A DNA stretch of 55,445 nt from Prevotellaceae bacterium UBA1743 (GCA_002314945.1 DCHV01000032.1:55909-111353); one strand, 5' to 3'; positions 16,756-27,316 are shown, numbered from the stretch's first letter. The notes: generated from the sequence alone by a model not told the origin. Made by a program: numbers and translations.

Positions 16756-17844
16756 TCAGTAGCTATACAGTAGCATGGCAGGAAAACCGCTGGCGTGATA
16801 AACGTCATCGTAATGCACTGTGCTGAAATGTTCAATGGAGGGTGTGAAATGAAAACCTTCATTCGGTATGTTGGTGGCATATTGTGAGAAAATGGCAGTA
16901 TATACACCTTGTTCGGGGCCAAATTCACGTGGTAAAATACCTTCTTTCGTCATTTCGTTGCTTGTATATTGTAAGGCTGCTTCTACTCTCTCCAAATAAG
17001 ATTCTATACGTGTAAGACAATAGAGCCAATACGAAGCACCGATATAGGTGCCCTGATTGTACAAGTGATCGTTCCATTCCGGTCCCTTATTGTGAATTCC
17101 ATCTGCGACACGACCTTGTCTGACCAATGTTGTATCTGCCCATTGATAGATATTCATAGCTTTCTTCAGGTACTCCTTTTGATGTGTGTGTTGATACAAC
17201 ATGGATGCAGCAATGACCGTTGGAAAGTTGATACATGCCGAACGAAAATCTCCTTTCATGTGAGGTTTTGGATGGTCAATCGGCTGCCATTCCCAAAACA
17301 TACCTCCTCCTAATCCATGCTCTGGGTCGGCGTATGAACCATCATCGCCCACTTTATCTGATCCATTCCATACTCGTTCGAAACTTCGTTTTGACAATTG
17401 CAGATATTCCTTCTTTCCCAATACATCATAAGCGCGGGCGAGAGCAATACTCCACCACATAATATCATCATAGACAAACCATCCTGTATTCGTGTTGCAG
17501 TCATCGAAATCAAAACCTTCATATTGTCGTCGGTTTCCCTCGAAAAGCCTTTCTGCATGTGTGCGATATTTCTTCATCCGCTTGACATCTTTTTCCTTCT
17601 TAGCCACTTTGTAGGCCTGTAATGCCATATCGAAGAAGATTGCCTGACACCAAATTGCAGCTGCGCCATGCCAACGATCGATAGCTTGAGGTGTGTTCAC
17701 ATTGTCACGGTATATATACTTGGTAGAATCGAGGAATGCCTGATTGAAATTATCGTAAGCTTCCCAAACACTTTCAACATCCGATACACTATATTCTTCG
17801 CCAGATGTGAGCAATAAGCATAGAGCAATGGTCAACAATTGCAT
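16756..17844 (-). CDS. Glycoside hydrolase family 76-like (alpha-1,6-mannanase type)
   Basis: The 362-residue protein has an (alpha/alpha)6-barrel-like sequence with the paired aspartates of GH76 in 'GWFVYDDIMWWSIALARAYD' (D126, D127). It also has 'GGGMFWEWQ', 'NFPTVIAASMLY' and 'LYNQGTYIGASYWLY', all typical of the family, whose members cut alpha-1,6-mannan backbones. The N-terminus (MQLLTIALCLLLTSG) is a short hydrophobic stretch that may act as a signal peptide. It is the last gene of the long minus-strand unit, starting 18 nt after the RND pump. Family call is good; substrate is inferred from the family. Confidence 0.85.
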   Translation of the reverse strand: MQLLTIALCLLLTSGEEYSVSDVESVWEAYDNFNQAFLDSTKYIYRDNVNTPQAIDRWHGAAAIWCQAIFFDMALQAYKVAKKEKDVKRMKKYRTHAERLFEGNRRQYEGFDFDDCNTNTGWFVYDDIMWWSIALARAYDVLGKKEYLQLSKRSFERVWNGSDKVGDDGSYADPEHGLGGGMFWEWQPIDHPKPHMKGDFRSACINFPTVIAASMLYQHTHQKEYLKKAMNIYQWADTTLVRQGRVADGIHNKGPEWNDHLYNQGTYIGASYWLYCLTRIESYLERVEAALQYTSNEMTKEGILPREFGPEQGVYTAIFSQYATNIPNEGFHFTPSIEHFSTVHYDDVYHASGFPAMLLYSY

Positions 17845-17862
17845 GTCTCGAACTGCTATTTT

Positions 17863-20800
17863 TCAATCCTCTTCCTCAGTCGATGCAAACTTGTCGTGGA
17901 TTGTCTGGAATAGGATGTAGAAAGCGGGTGTGACAAACAAAAGTGCAATCGTGCCTACTACCATTCCTCCTATCACACCAAATGAGAGCGACATATTTCC
18001 GCGTACTCCTGCCACATGAACTTCCACGGCAAGTGGAATCATGCCTATTACCATAGTCAACACTGTCATCATGATAGGACGAAGACGATCTTTGGCTGCA
18101 GCAAGGGCACTTTCCACGATACTATGACCTTCAGCATGATGTTGTACTGAAAATTCCGTTATCAGGATGGCTGTCTTTGCCAAAAGTCCTATTAGCATGA
18201 TGATACCCGTCTGTAGATACACGTTGTTGCCATTGCCTAACAATTCTAGCGGACGTACGAATAGATAAGACCCGAACAAGCCGAAAGGCACTGTCATCAG
18301 TACGGCAAAGGGAATCCATATACTATTGTAAAGACATGCAAGAATCAAGTAAATGAGTAGAATACACAAGCCATAAATCATCAGCGTCATATTGCTCTTT
18401 GCATTTGCATCTTCTTCACGAGACATGCCAGCATACTCATATCCATAGCCAGAGGGGAATACTTCTTTAGCGATACGAGCTATCTCCTTGCGCACATCAC
18501 TTTTTGTATATCCACTTGCTGGCATAGCATTTAATTGGATGGCATCATATAGGTTGAAGTGCTTTTCTACAGATGATGATAGTTTCGGAGTAAGGGTTGC
18601 AAACTGACTTATAGGGGACATCTCTCCATTTCCGACACGTACGAATATCTGAGATAATGTATTCTCGTCTTTTCGAAATTCAGGATCAGCTTGGATATTC
18701 AGCTGATATACTTTTCCATACTGTGTATAATTTGATACGTAGGCGCCTGCCAAATAGATGCCCATCGTCTGTAGTACATCAGCAGGGGATACTCCTAAAC
18801 GCTTGCATTGTGCAGCATTCACGGACACATCGTATTTGGGGTAATCCATCGAATAGGATGATGATGCAAATGCAACGGCTGGTGATTGATTCAGTCGAGC
18901 GATGAAGGTGTCACATAAGGCTACAAACTTCAGATGATCCCCTGTACCTGAACGATCTTCGAGATACATATCCATGAAACTACCTGTTCCATAGCCAGGA
19001 ATCTGAGGCATTTGGAATGCAGAAACTGTAGCCTCTGGCACAGCCATGGCACACATTTGAGGTATGTCCTGATACGCAATCTGAAGGCTATTGAGGAATC
19101 CTCGTTCGTTCCAATTCTTCAGTCGGACAATGAGCGAACCAAAGTTGGTACCACTTCCTGAAGCCATTCCATATCCTGATACAGCGGTGTAGCGTTCTAC
19201 TTCTGGGATGCTATCCAATAATTTACCTATCTTGGCCAAAACTTTGTCTGTTTCATTCAAGTAAGTTCCAGGTGATAGTGCAACATCAACAAGAACTACT
19301 CCTTGATCTTCCTCGGGTACCATGTCTTCCTTGGCTGTGGACATCATGTATGTCATCAATCCGCATCCTACAACAAACAACAATACTGACATCCATGGAC
19401 GTTTGATCCAACTACTGATGGCTTTGTTGTATTTAGAGGAAAGTGCCGAGTAGGAGGCATCGTAAGCTTTTTTTGTTAAGGCGGACACGCTAAGTTTACT
19501 CTTTACGTCTGAATCTTTTTTTACTTTCATCATGATAGCACAAAGAGCAGGACAAATGGTAAGGGCACTCACCATACTGAAGCCGACAGATGTCGCAATG
19601 GTAATACCAAACTGGGTGAAGAAAGTGCCACTTGTACCAGGCATAAATGTAACTGGAATGAAGACTGCCATGAATACCAGTGTACAGGAGAAAATAGCCA
19701 TGTTCACTTCGCTCATTGCATCAGTGGTGGCACGTCTTGATGATTTGTATCCGTTTTCCAATTTGGTCATCACAGCCTCTACAACCACGATAGCGTCATC
19801 CACGACCGTTCCAATGGCCAGAACTAAGGCAAATAACGTGAGTAGGTTGAGAGAGAATCCTGCCAATTTGATAACCATAAATGTAGCGACCATAGAAACT
19901 ATTATGGACACAGAAGGGATAAATGTTGCACTGAAGTCTTGGAGGAAGAAATATACTACTAAAATTACCAAAATAATGGCAATGACAAGTGTTTCTTTCA
20001 CTGCATCCATACTGGCATTTAGGAAGTCTGTAGAACATTCCAAGACGTCAAACTCAATGCCAGTTGGCAAATCCTTCTTTACCTCTTCGTACATCTCCAG
20101 TACTCGTTGGTTGACCAACGTTGCATTTGCGCCTGGAGCTTGATTGACAATGAACATTGAACAAGGAACGCCCTGTGAATCGCTTCGGAAGCTGTAGAAT
20201 CTGCTTCCCAGTTCAACTGTAGCCAAGTCCTTGATGCGGAGAATACGGCCATCAGGAAGTGATTTTACTACAATTTCTCTAAATTCATCGATTGTCTGTA
20301 ATTGACCTTTGTACTCAATATCCATCTTGTAGGTTTCACCTTCGAAACCACCTGTAGGAGTAACGATGTTTTGTTCGCCAAGCACGTTGGATATCTCTGC
20401 AGGTGTGATATTGTACATTGCCAATACGCTTGGGTTGAGCCATACACGCAATGCGTATGTGTTGCCAAGTAGATTTACATTACCTACTCCAGATATTCGT
20501 TTCAGTCGTGGCATTACATTGATATCAAGGTAATTTGCCAGAAAATTTGAATCAAACTTTCCATTTGTACAACGTAACTGTGCAATTTGCAGGATAGCGT
20601 TTTGGTTTTTTTCGGTAGTAACACCTACCTTGGTTACTTCAGCAGGCAGGAGTCCCATAGCTTTTGATACACGGTTCTGTACGTTTACACATGCCATATC
20701 TGCATCTGTGCCTTGCTTGAATACTACATTGATTTCAGCTTGGCCAGATGCATCAGCATTTGCGTAGATATAATCCATGTTGTCCACTCCGTTGACCGCA

Positions 20801-21006
20801 TCTTCGATTGGCATGACAACGGATTTCATGATACTATTTGCGTCTGCACCCGTATAATATGCTTGAATACGCACGGTAGGTGGAGCAATATCTGGATATT
20901 GTTCCAACGGAAGTGTTGAATACGAGATTCCACCTATCAGGCACATCAGTATGGCTATGACCAGTGCCCATACTGGATGTGAAACAAAGAAATTATGTTT
21001 TTTCAT
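17863..21006 (-). CDS. RND efflux transporter, HAE1 (AcrB-like) family
   Basis: The 1047-residue inner-membrane pump begins 'MKKHNFFVSHPVWALVIAIL' with the first transmembrane helix, then 'LPLEQYPDIAPPTVRI' as in AcrB-type pumps. There are two large periplasmic loops (about 35-335 and 560-870) and twelve membrane segments. The proton-relay aspartates are present in 'VVDDAIVVVE' (D403, D404, equivalent to AcrB D407/D408), as is 'GLLAKTAILITEF' in the second half. It overlaps the fusion-protein gene upstream by four bases. With the adjacent adaptor and outer-membrane factor it forms a full tripartite exporter of drugs, bile salts or other amphiphiles; the substrate is unknown. Confidence 0.97.
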   Translation of the reverse strand: MKKHNFFVSHPVWALVIAILMCLIGGISYSTLPLEQYPDIAPPTVRIQAYYTGADANSIMKSVVMPIEDAVNGVDNMDYIYANADASGQAEINVVFKQGTDADMACVNVQNRVSKAMGLLPAEVTKVGVTTEKNQNAILQIAQLRCTNGKFDSNFLANYLDINVMPRLKRISGVGNVNLLGNTYALRVWLNPSVLAMYNITPAEISNVLGEQNIVTPTGGFEGETYKMDIEYKGQLQTIDEFREIVVKSLPDGRILRIKDLATVELGSRFYSFRSDSQGVPCSMFIVNQAPGANATLVNQRVLEMYEEVKKDLPTGIEFDVLECSTDFLNASMDAVKETLVIAIILVILVVYFFLQDFSATFIPSVSIIVSMVATFMVIKLAGFSLNLLTLFALVLAIGTVVDDAIVVVEAVMTKLENGYKSSRRATTDAMSEVNMAIFSCTLVFMAVFIPVTFMPGTSGTFFTQFGITIATSVGFSMVSALTICPALCAIMMKVKKDSDVKSKLSVSALTKKAYDASYSALSSKYNKAISSWIKRPWMSVLLFVVGCGLMTYMMSTAKEDMVPEEDQGVVLVDVALSPGTYLNETDKVLAKIGKLLDSIPEVERYTAVSGYGMASGSGTNFGSLIVRLKNWNERGFLNSLQIAYQDIPQMCAMAVPEATVSAFQMPQIPGYGTGSFMDMYLEDRSGTGDHLKFVALCDTFIARLNQSPAVAFASSSYSMDYPKYDVSVNAAQCKRLGVSPADVLQTMGIYLAGAYVSNYTQYGKVYQLNIQADPEFRKDENTLSQIFVRVGNGEMSPISQFATLTPKLSSSVEKHFNLYDAIQLNAMPASGYTKSDVRKEIARIAKEVFPSGYGYEYAGMSREEDANAKSNMTLMIYGLCILLIYLILACLYNSIWIPFAVLMTVPFGLFGSYLFVRPLELLGNGNNVYLQTGIIMLIGLLAKTAILITEFSVQHHAEGHSIVESALAAAKDRLRPIMMTVLTMVIGMIPLAVEVHVAGVRGNMSLSFGVIGGMVVGTIALLFVTPAFYILFQTIHDKFASTEEED

Positions 21007-22136
21007 TTTACTTTCTGACCTTCTTCAATTCGTGCAACACCATCGGCAACAATTTCATCGCCGGCTTTTAGCTTGTCATCTGAAATGATATACTCTTTCC
21101 CGTCGTTTGTGGGAATTACATCCACGACAAGACCTTCTGTGAGACCTTCGCTATTTACCTTGAATATCAAATATTTGTCTTGGAGTCTCTTGCATGCTGT
21201 CTGTGGAACTACAATTGCATTCTTGATACTGTCGGGGAAAATAAGTGTTGCAGAAATACCTGCATGGAGAATCTGTCTTGGATTTTCAAATGCAATTTCA
21301 CCTATCACGCTTCCTGTGGCAGCATCCACTGTTCCTCCAATATTGCGAAACTCACCTTTCTGGTCATATATTGTACCATCTTTTAATCGAAGATAGATGT
21401 TGTCAAATATTTCTTTTCTGTCTTGTGAACTGGCTACACGATACCCATCCTTTGTGGGAACTATGTCATGTTCAATAAAGATTTGCGTATATTGTGTTTC
21501 CGTGATGGAATAGCGTGCCTTGACGATATTCTGATCTGTGATTGTCAGGATGGGTTCTGTCATCGAAGAACTAACAAGAAGACCTATGTCATCATGCATT
21601 CTACGTACAACACCCGAGATAGGTGCTTTTACGGTACAATGCTGCAGATTGGTGAGCGAATTGTTTAGTACAGCCTTTGCCTGTGCCAACTGAGCTTGAG
21701 CTGTCTGATAGTTGTTTTGTGCGGTTTTCATCACATATTCGCTCACAATTTTCTTTTCGAAAAGACGACTTTGTGATTCATATTGAAGTTCTGCTGTGGA
21801 CAGAGCTGCCTCAGCAGCCTTTACATTAGCTTGATCAGATTCCACCTGAAGTCTGAATTGTACTGGATCTATTTCTACCAGAGATTGTCCCTTTTGTACA
21901 AAATCTCCGTCTTTATAGTGGCGTTTTATTATTCTTCCTTGTACTTGTGGAAACAGATTTACTTCATTCTCGCCTATAAGTGTAGCTGGGAAACAATAGT
22001 CAACACGCCGAGATACTGGTTCAAGTTTCTGTATGTTATAACTTGGCAATTGTGCCTGTTCAACATCTTTCTTACCTCCACATCCAATGGTGGAAATTGT
22101 AAGAACTGCGATTCCAAATAAATGTTGTATTTTCAT
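21003..22136 (-). CDS. RND efflux membrane-fusion (adaptor) lipoprotein
   Basis: The 377-residue adaptor has a lipoprotein signal ending in 'STIGC' (C19), so it is probably anchored to the inner-membrane outer leaflet. The order of domains is typical: a barrel-sandwich half ('VNLFPQVQGRIIKRHYKDGD', about 60-80), an alpha-hairpin (about 100-165, rich in A and Q), the second lipoyl half ('CTVKAPISGVVRRM') and a beta-barrel plus membrane-proximal domain. It links the RND pump to the outer-membrane channel. It sits between them, 41 nt after the channel gene and overlapping the pump gene. Confidence 0.96.
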   Translation of the reverse strand: MKIQHLFGIAVLTISTIGCGGKKDVEQAQLPSYNIQKLEPVSRRVDYCFPATLIGENEVNLFPQVQGRIIKRHYKDGDFVQKGQSLVEIDPVQFRLQVESDQANVKAAEAALSTAELQYESQSRLFEKKIVSEYVMKTAQNNYQTAQAQLAQAKAVLNNSLTNLQHCTVKAPISGVVRRMHDDIGLLVSSSMTEPILTITDQNIVKARYSITETQYTQIFIEHDIVPTKDGYRVASSQDRKEIFDNIYLRLKDGTIYDQKGEFRNIGGTVDAATGSVIGEIAFENPRQILHAGISATLIFPDSIKNAIVVPQTACKRLQDKYLIFKVNSEGLTEGLVVDVIPTNDGKEYIISDDKLKAGDEIVADGVARIEEGQKVK

Positions 22137-22177
22137 TTTTGTGTGTTTTTACGTTGAAACTGGTGTGTCGTTCTTGA

Positions 22178-23557
22178 TTAATATCCACCTAAAGCGGAAT
22201 ATAGTTTTATGGTTGCTTTTGCTTCATCAGATTTGTTACGTGTCTCAGCCATTTCTGCTTGAAGTAGTTCTTGTATTGAAGTGAGGACTTCCAGATAAGT
22301 TGCAGTACCGTTGTTCATCAACTCCTGTGTTGCCAATACCGCTTCTCGAAGGGATTGAACCTGTGTCGTTAGATGTGGGGCCTTGTTTGCACAAGCATTG
22401 CATTTCTGAATTGCATCACCCACTTCGTGTCCCGCATCAATCACTGTCTTGCGGAAATTTAGTACTGCTATCTGCTGATCAATTTTCTTTATCTTTATGT
22501 CTGTGCGTATTTTCCCGCCTTGGAAAATTGGTTGTACTAACGAACCGATTCCTTGTATAAACCATTGTTGTGGATCTGTGGCAAAACGTGTCAACTGTTC
22601 CCATCCTCCATTCGCTGATAGTGCGATGTTGGGATAGAGGTTACCTTTACTGAGGTTTACATCATAGTATGCCATTTCAATCTGTCTTTCCGCAGCTCGT
22701 ACATCAGGACGGTATTTCAGTAAATCAGCAGGAATACCTGTTTGTATTTGAATGGGTAGCGTGAATTCTTCCAATGTGGAATGCTCGATAGAGTGGAATG
22801 ATTCATTCATCAACTGGCATAGGGAATGTTCTGTTGCATAGATGGACAATTCAAGGTCGTATAATCCTGCACGCAGACTTTCCAACTGAGCTTTTGTCTG
22901 ATGAACTGCAGGACTGTAGTATTGTCCCACTTCGTATAGCGTGTTAACACTCTCGTATGTCTTTTCATATAAAGAAACAATATTTGTTTGTATTTCATAT
23001 TGTCGTCTTATACTCATCAACTCGTAGTATAATTGTGCTACAGATGATATCAGACGGCATCTGACAGCTTTTTCATATTCTTCTGCACACTCTTTTGCTG
23101 CCTTGGCTTTTCTTTTGTTATTTGTAATCCCTGCACCAAAGATATCCAATTGCCAACTTGCTTGCATTCCTAAATTATATCCCCAATCCATCTCCTTGCC
23201 TTGTGTCTTTCCGACATTGATTGTAGGAGCAAAAGCCATTGTGGGTAGATAAGCCAAACGAGATGTCTTCCAATTCAATTCGGCTTGCTCGATATTGAGT
23301 AATGATGTCTGAACGTCGATGTTATTGACAAGAGCCGTTTCGATTAATTTTTGTAAACATGGATCTACAAATATTTCTTGCCATCTATATTGAGCTATAT
23401 TGTCGGTAGAGTCCATGTCTATTTTTCCATATACGTCTGTGGGTATGGTTGTTTTGCTTGAATACTTTTTGTAAACTCCGCAACTGCTCAATATAAGCAT
23501 TGTGGTTACAAAAAGAAGACCTTGGCTGAATAACCGTTTAATGGATTTCTGTTTCAT
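22178..23557 (-). CDS. Outer-membrane efflux lipoprotein (TolC/NodT family)
   Basis: The 459-residue protein has a lipoprotein signal ending 'LILSSC' (C26). It has two repeats of the outer-membrane efflux protein fold, with long alternating helices ('ISSVAQLYYELMSIRRQYEI', 'LVQPIFQGGKIRTD') and the NodT-typical 'GIPADLLKYRPDVRAAERQI'. It forms the channel of the tripartite pump. It is 17 nt downstream of a GH2 beta-galactosidase gene and 41 nt upstream of the adaptor, so glycosidase and pump genes lie in one transcript. Confidence 0.95.
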   Translation of the reverse strand: MKQKSIKRLFSQGLLFVTTMLILSSCGVYKKYSSKTTIPTDVYGKIDMDSTDNIAQYRWQEIFVDPCLQKLIETALVNNIDVQTSLLNIEQAELNWKTSRLAYLPTMAFAPTINVGKTQGKEMDWGYNLGMQASWQLDIFGAGITNNKRKAKAAKECAEEYEKAVRCRLISSVAQLYYELMSIRRQYEIQTNIVSLYEKTYESVNTLYEVGQYYSPAVHQTKAQLESLRAGLYDLELSIYATEHSLCQLMNESFHSIEHSTLEEFTLPIQIQTGIPADLLKYRPDVRAAERQIEMAYYDVNLSKGNLYPNIALSANGGWEQLTRFATDPQQWFIQGIGSLVQPIFQGGKIRTDIKIKKIDQQIAVLNFRKTVIDAGHEVGDAIQKCNACANKAPHLTTQVQSLREAVLATQELMNNGTATYLEVLTSIQELLQAEMAETRNKSDEAKATIKLYSALGGY

Positions 23558-23574
23558 TAGTTGTTTATTTGTTG

Positions 23575-26500
23575 CTATTTTTTAAGACGGATAGTTATCT
23601 CGCGATCGTATGCAGTGGGTCTTACTCTGTATTCTTTCAGTACATACACACAGGTGCATCCCACTCCTGTAGTTGCATAATCCAGGTTTAGCGTATAACG
23701 ATCTTCTTGTGGTTGTAATTGGTATGTAAATTGACTTTTGGTGAGATTGTCGGTAGTGAAAGGATAGGCATTGAAATTGAAATGTTCATTCATAGCAATC
23801 TCTATACCATTACCAGATTTGTCAAGTAGTTGTAAGTATCGGATGTCGGTACGTAGTGCATGATCTTGAGGCATCAGGTATGGCTCATACATTTCATCCA
23901 AAGACTTGGAATATACTCCAATGGGATAACCCGTTTTTCGGTCGGGGTAGTTTTCTTCAGGACCTCTTCCATACCATGTAATTTGGTCAAAATCTTTGGA
24001 TATAGATGTTGTGAATCCTATGCGAGGAAGCAACTCGGGTAATTTTCCCTGAGGACTCACATGATTGTGTATCTTTACACTTCCATCGTCGTAGAATGAA
24101 TAGGTATAGTCGATTGTGAATCCTGCCAATACTTTTCCCTGTATATAGGGGTCGAGTTGACCAAAAGAAATTGCACCTACTTGAGCAAGTTGTCGTATTT
24201 GTATGCTTGTTTCTTCTTGTGTTTGTGAAATATTTATCGAGGCAGGTTGAATGGCAATCTTATCCAAGCCTCTCGAGTAAAATAGGGTAGAAATCATACA
24301 ACCCCATCCTTCTGCATACGTTCCTCCTGCACGACCTGAAGCCCATGCGTCTGATTCATTGGCCAAGGGTGCTCTCCATAGGTTAAAGGTGACAGGCTCT
24401 TTCAGAATGTTCTTTCCGTTTGTTTCTATCTGTTGCAGGTTTCCCGTGTTCTTGTCAATAGAATAACAGAATCCATTTCCGCTTATCTTCACTTGATCAT
24501 TGTCCTCTTGAACTTTTATTTGCGAAGCTGATGATTGAGAGGGAATCACAGGTAGGTTCCATGCCGAGAGTTCCAGTTGATCCCAAGCTACCTCAAATCC
24601 TTCTGCTGCCCATATTTCTTCTTTTTTCAGCGATGATGTAATCATCAAACGGTATTCTTTACCTGGTACAATCGTGGGTTTGTGATAAGGAATACGGATT
24701 TGTTGTCTATCTTGTGGAGAAGTGGTGAATTGGATGTCTCCCTCTTCTATTATTTCATTGTCGGCCATCAGTCGCCAGTGTGATGCGTATTTACTAAGGT
24801 CGGTAAAGTAGAGTCGGTTTGTTACTTCCACCTCGCCTGTTTCAGCATTGAGAAGACGTATGCTCAAGGGCTGAGTGGTCCATTTCATCTGACGCATTTC
24901 AGGTTGCACGGTACGGTCGGGCCATATACTGCCATACGTGCGCATATTGCTTCCTACGGTAAAATAGGTTCCCTCATCGCCATTTCCATCGAAGGTGAGG
25001 AAGAGTACAGCATCGTTTGCGCTACCTTCACCATCTGCTATACATTTGTCGTAGATGGCTACATTGTCCATTTCTGCTTCTGCCGTATAGGTTGTCATTA
25101 CTTCCGCCCCGTGATTACCAGCAAGGCGACCTATGTTGATGGGATAGGGATAGTTGGCCATCGTCATTTCGCCCTCTTTTGATAGAGTTTGTATGGTTCC
25201 TTGCTGTTGTTCATCGATATATAGTTTCATCTCCTTTCCATCCCATGTGGCCGTTACGTGATGCCATTTTCCTATCCAATCCTTAGGGAGATCCACATCG
25301 AGTGAATGTTTGGATCCTGCAAATAGATAGAATTGTAACTTGTCTTGACCTTTCTGCACCACTCCGAACTGTGTATCACCCTTTGTGATGAAGGGAGCAC
25401 CCTCATGCATTCCACATAATTTGCCTGGTTTTACATCAAAACAGATAGTAAGTGCTTTGCCGTTCAATTCTACGTTAGCACTTCTGTACACTTCCACCCA
25501 CTGTTCGTGTCCGCTCAGAGATAATACACCTTCTTTCACCTTGGAATTTCCCATCAAGTGAACAGGGGTGTTGAAGGGTGAATCGTCCTTCAGAGGTCTT
25601 ATATGCTCTGTGATACCTGGATTCACAAAATCCCAGATAGCTCCACCCATCAAACGTGGATGTCGGCGTATTACATCCCAATATTCGTCTAAACCACCAC
25701 ACGCATTTCCTGCTACTGATAGATATTCATCCATGAATGACGGACGCGGATCTTCCGATTCAGGTACCATGGCGGTTTCTTTTTCAAGTTCGAAAGGAGT
25801 TGGGTAACGCGGACCTATGATGTCTTCGGCTGGATGTGAATAATCATTTCCTCCGTACATGAAATAACGAGTAGAATCGAACTTTTTCCCTTCTTTCACC
25901 ACTTCTGTGATATTCGGTCCTTCTCCGCTCTCATTTCCTGCGCTCCAGAAGAGTACACAGGGGTGATTGCGATCACGTAACACCATTTGTCTGACACGTT
26001 CTTGGTACATGGACAGGAAACGATTATCTTCCGATAATTCCTCAGTTGCATGTGCTTCGTCCCCTGTCTCATCAATAATGTAGAGGCCGTATTCATCAGC
26101 CAGTTCGAGATATTTATTCACTGGTGGATAATGCGAAGTACGAACTGTGTTGAAGTTATGCTGTTTGAGTATCTCCATGTCCTTTCGTATCGTACTCTCA
26201 TCCATAACATGTCCCTTTATGGGATGTTGCATGTGTGTGTTTGTTCCGTTCAGTTTAATAGGTTTTCCATTTAGATAAAATGTCTGATTACGTATTTCCG
26301 TTTCCTTGAATCCTACTTTGGATGTAATCTGTTGTTTTGCCATTCCTTTCTCGTCCAATAGAACGAGTTGTAGCATGTAGAGATTTGGGGTTTCACTTGT
26401 CCATTTGTCTGGATTACTGATATGTGAAGTGAGATTGAGTGTTTCTTTACCTTTGCCTTGTACATGGAATTTATCAGATTTCATCTCTTCCACCTTCTTG

Positions 26501-27309
26501 CCGCTTGCGTCTGTCAAGGTGGCTCGAATAGAGTATAATTGTGACTCATCCTCGTAGCTTTTCACATCCACTTTTACATTGAGGTCGGCATCGCGGTATT
26601 GATCATCCAAGTCGGTTGTCACATACCAGTCGAAAAGGCGTGTCTTTGGCGTGGCATAGAGTGTTACATCATCTATGATTCCAGCCAGTCGCCAATAGTC
26701 CTGATCTTCCAGATAATAGCCATCACTATATTTTGTCACACATACAGCAATTGTGTTTTTACCTGCTTTTACATAATCCGTCACGTCATATTCCGCAGGC
26801 TCTTGTCCTCCTTCATTGAATCCTACTTCCTTGCCATTTATCCACACGAAAGATGCACTTTGTGTTTTCTCCATGCGTAGGAAAATCTGTTTTCCTTTCC
26901 AGTCAGATGGAAGGGTGAAAGTACGTCGATATGCGCCTGTCGGATTGTATTCACGAGGTATATACGGAGGATTAGGTTGGAAGGGGAGAGCTACATTTCT
27001 GAATACTGGATCTCCGAATCCCTGCATTTCCCAGTTACTCGGAACTTCTATCTGATCCCACTTCTTGTCATTGAAATTGGGAAGGAAGAAATTGAGTGGT
27101 ACTTCCTCTGGTATATTCGCATACGAGAAACGCCATGTGCCATTGAGGGATAAGTGTTCGTCTGCCAGATAGTAAGCATGCCCCTCCTCTTGGTTTTCTT
27201 GAAAAATCTGAGGGTTCTCTATATAATCGTATATGTGTTCGAGGTACTGTGCATTTGCTACATGGGAAAGCATTGCCACAAGACACATGAGTGATAGATG
27301 TTTTTTCAT
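23575..27309 (-). CDS. GH2 beta-galactosidase (LacZ type) with inserted LamG/concanavalin-like domain
   Basis: The 1244-residue protein has a signal peptide cleaved after 'HVANA', so it is periplasmic. Order: sugar-binding jelly roll (about 45-225), Ig-like domain (230-335) and catalytic barrel (340-600). The acid/base is in 'WSAGNESGEG' (E460) and the nucleophile in 'SFMDEYLSVAGNACGG' (E528). A LamG-like beta-sandwich (about 600-770: 'CFDVKPGKLCG', 'DWIGKWHHVTATWDGKEMKL') is followed by a second Ig-like domain and a C-terminal Bgal_small_N-type domain ('FNLWRAPLANESD', 'WYGRGPEENYPDR'). The LamG domain lies between barrel and second Ig module and makes the protein about 200 residues longer than LacZ. 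It is the third gene of the minus operon, 7 nt after its neighbour. Confidence 0.95.
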   Translation of the reverse strand: MKKHLSLMCLVAMLSHVANAQYLEHIYDYIENPQIFQENQEEGHAYYLADEHLSLNGTWRFSYANIPEEVPLNFFLPNFNDKKWDQIEVPSNWEMQGFGDPVFRNVALPFQPNPPYIPREYNPTGAYRRTFTLPSDWKGKQIFLRMEKTQSASFVWINGKEVGFNEGGQEPAEYDVTDYVKAGKNTIAVCVTKYSDGYYLEDQDYWRLAGIIDDVTLYATPKTRLFDWYVTTDLDDQYRDADLNVKVDVKSYEDESQLYSIRATLTDASGKKVEEMKSDKFHVQGKGKETLNLTSHISNPDKWTSETPNLYMLQLVLLDEKGMAKQQITSKVGFKETEIRNQTFYLNGKPIKLNGTNTHMQHPIKGHVMDESTIRKDMEILKQHNFNTVRTSHYPPVNKYLELADEYGLYIIDETGDEAHATEELSEDNRFLSMYQERVRQMVLRDRNHPCVLFWSAGNESGEGPNITEVVKEGKKFDSTRYFMYGGNDYSHPAEDIIGPRYPTPFELEKETAMVPESEDPRPSFMDEYLSVAGNACGGLDEYWDVIRRHPRLMGGAIWDFVNPGITEHIRPLKDDSPFNTPVHLMGNSKVKEGVLSLSGHEQWVEVYRSANVELNGKALTICFDVKPGKLCGMHEGAPFITKGDTQFGVVQKGQDKLQFYLFAGSKHSLDVDLPKDWIGKWHHVTATWDGKEMKLYIDEQQQGTIQTLSKEGEMTMANYPYPINIGRLAGNHGAEVMTTYTAEAEMDNVAIYDKCIADGEGSANDAVLFLTFDGNGDEGTYFTVGSNMRTYGSIWPDRTVQPEMRQMKWTTQPLSIRLLNAETGEVEVTNRLYFTDLSKYASHWRLMADNEIIEEGDIQFTTSPQDRQQIRIPYHKPTIVPGKEYRLMITSSLKKEEIWAAEGFEVAWDQLELSAWNLPVIPSQSSASQIKVQEDNDQVKISGNGFCYSIDKNTGNLQQIETNGKNILKEPVTFNLWRAPLANESDAWASGRAGGTYAEGWGCMISTLFYSRGLDKIAIQPASINISQTQEETSIQIRQLAQVGAISFGQLDPYIQGKVLAGFTIDYTYSFYDDGSVKIHNHVSPQGKLPELLPRIGFTTSISKDFDQITWYGRGPEENYPDRKTGYPIGVYSKSLDEMYEPYLMPQDHALRTDIRYLQLLDKSGNGIEIAMNEHFNFNAYPFTTDNLTKSQFTYQLQPQEDRYTLNLDYATTGVGCTCVYVLKEYRVRPTAYDREITIRLKK

Positions 27310-27316
27310 GATAGTT

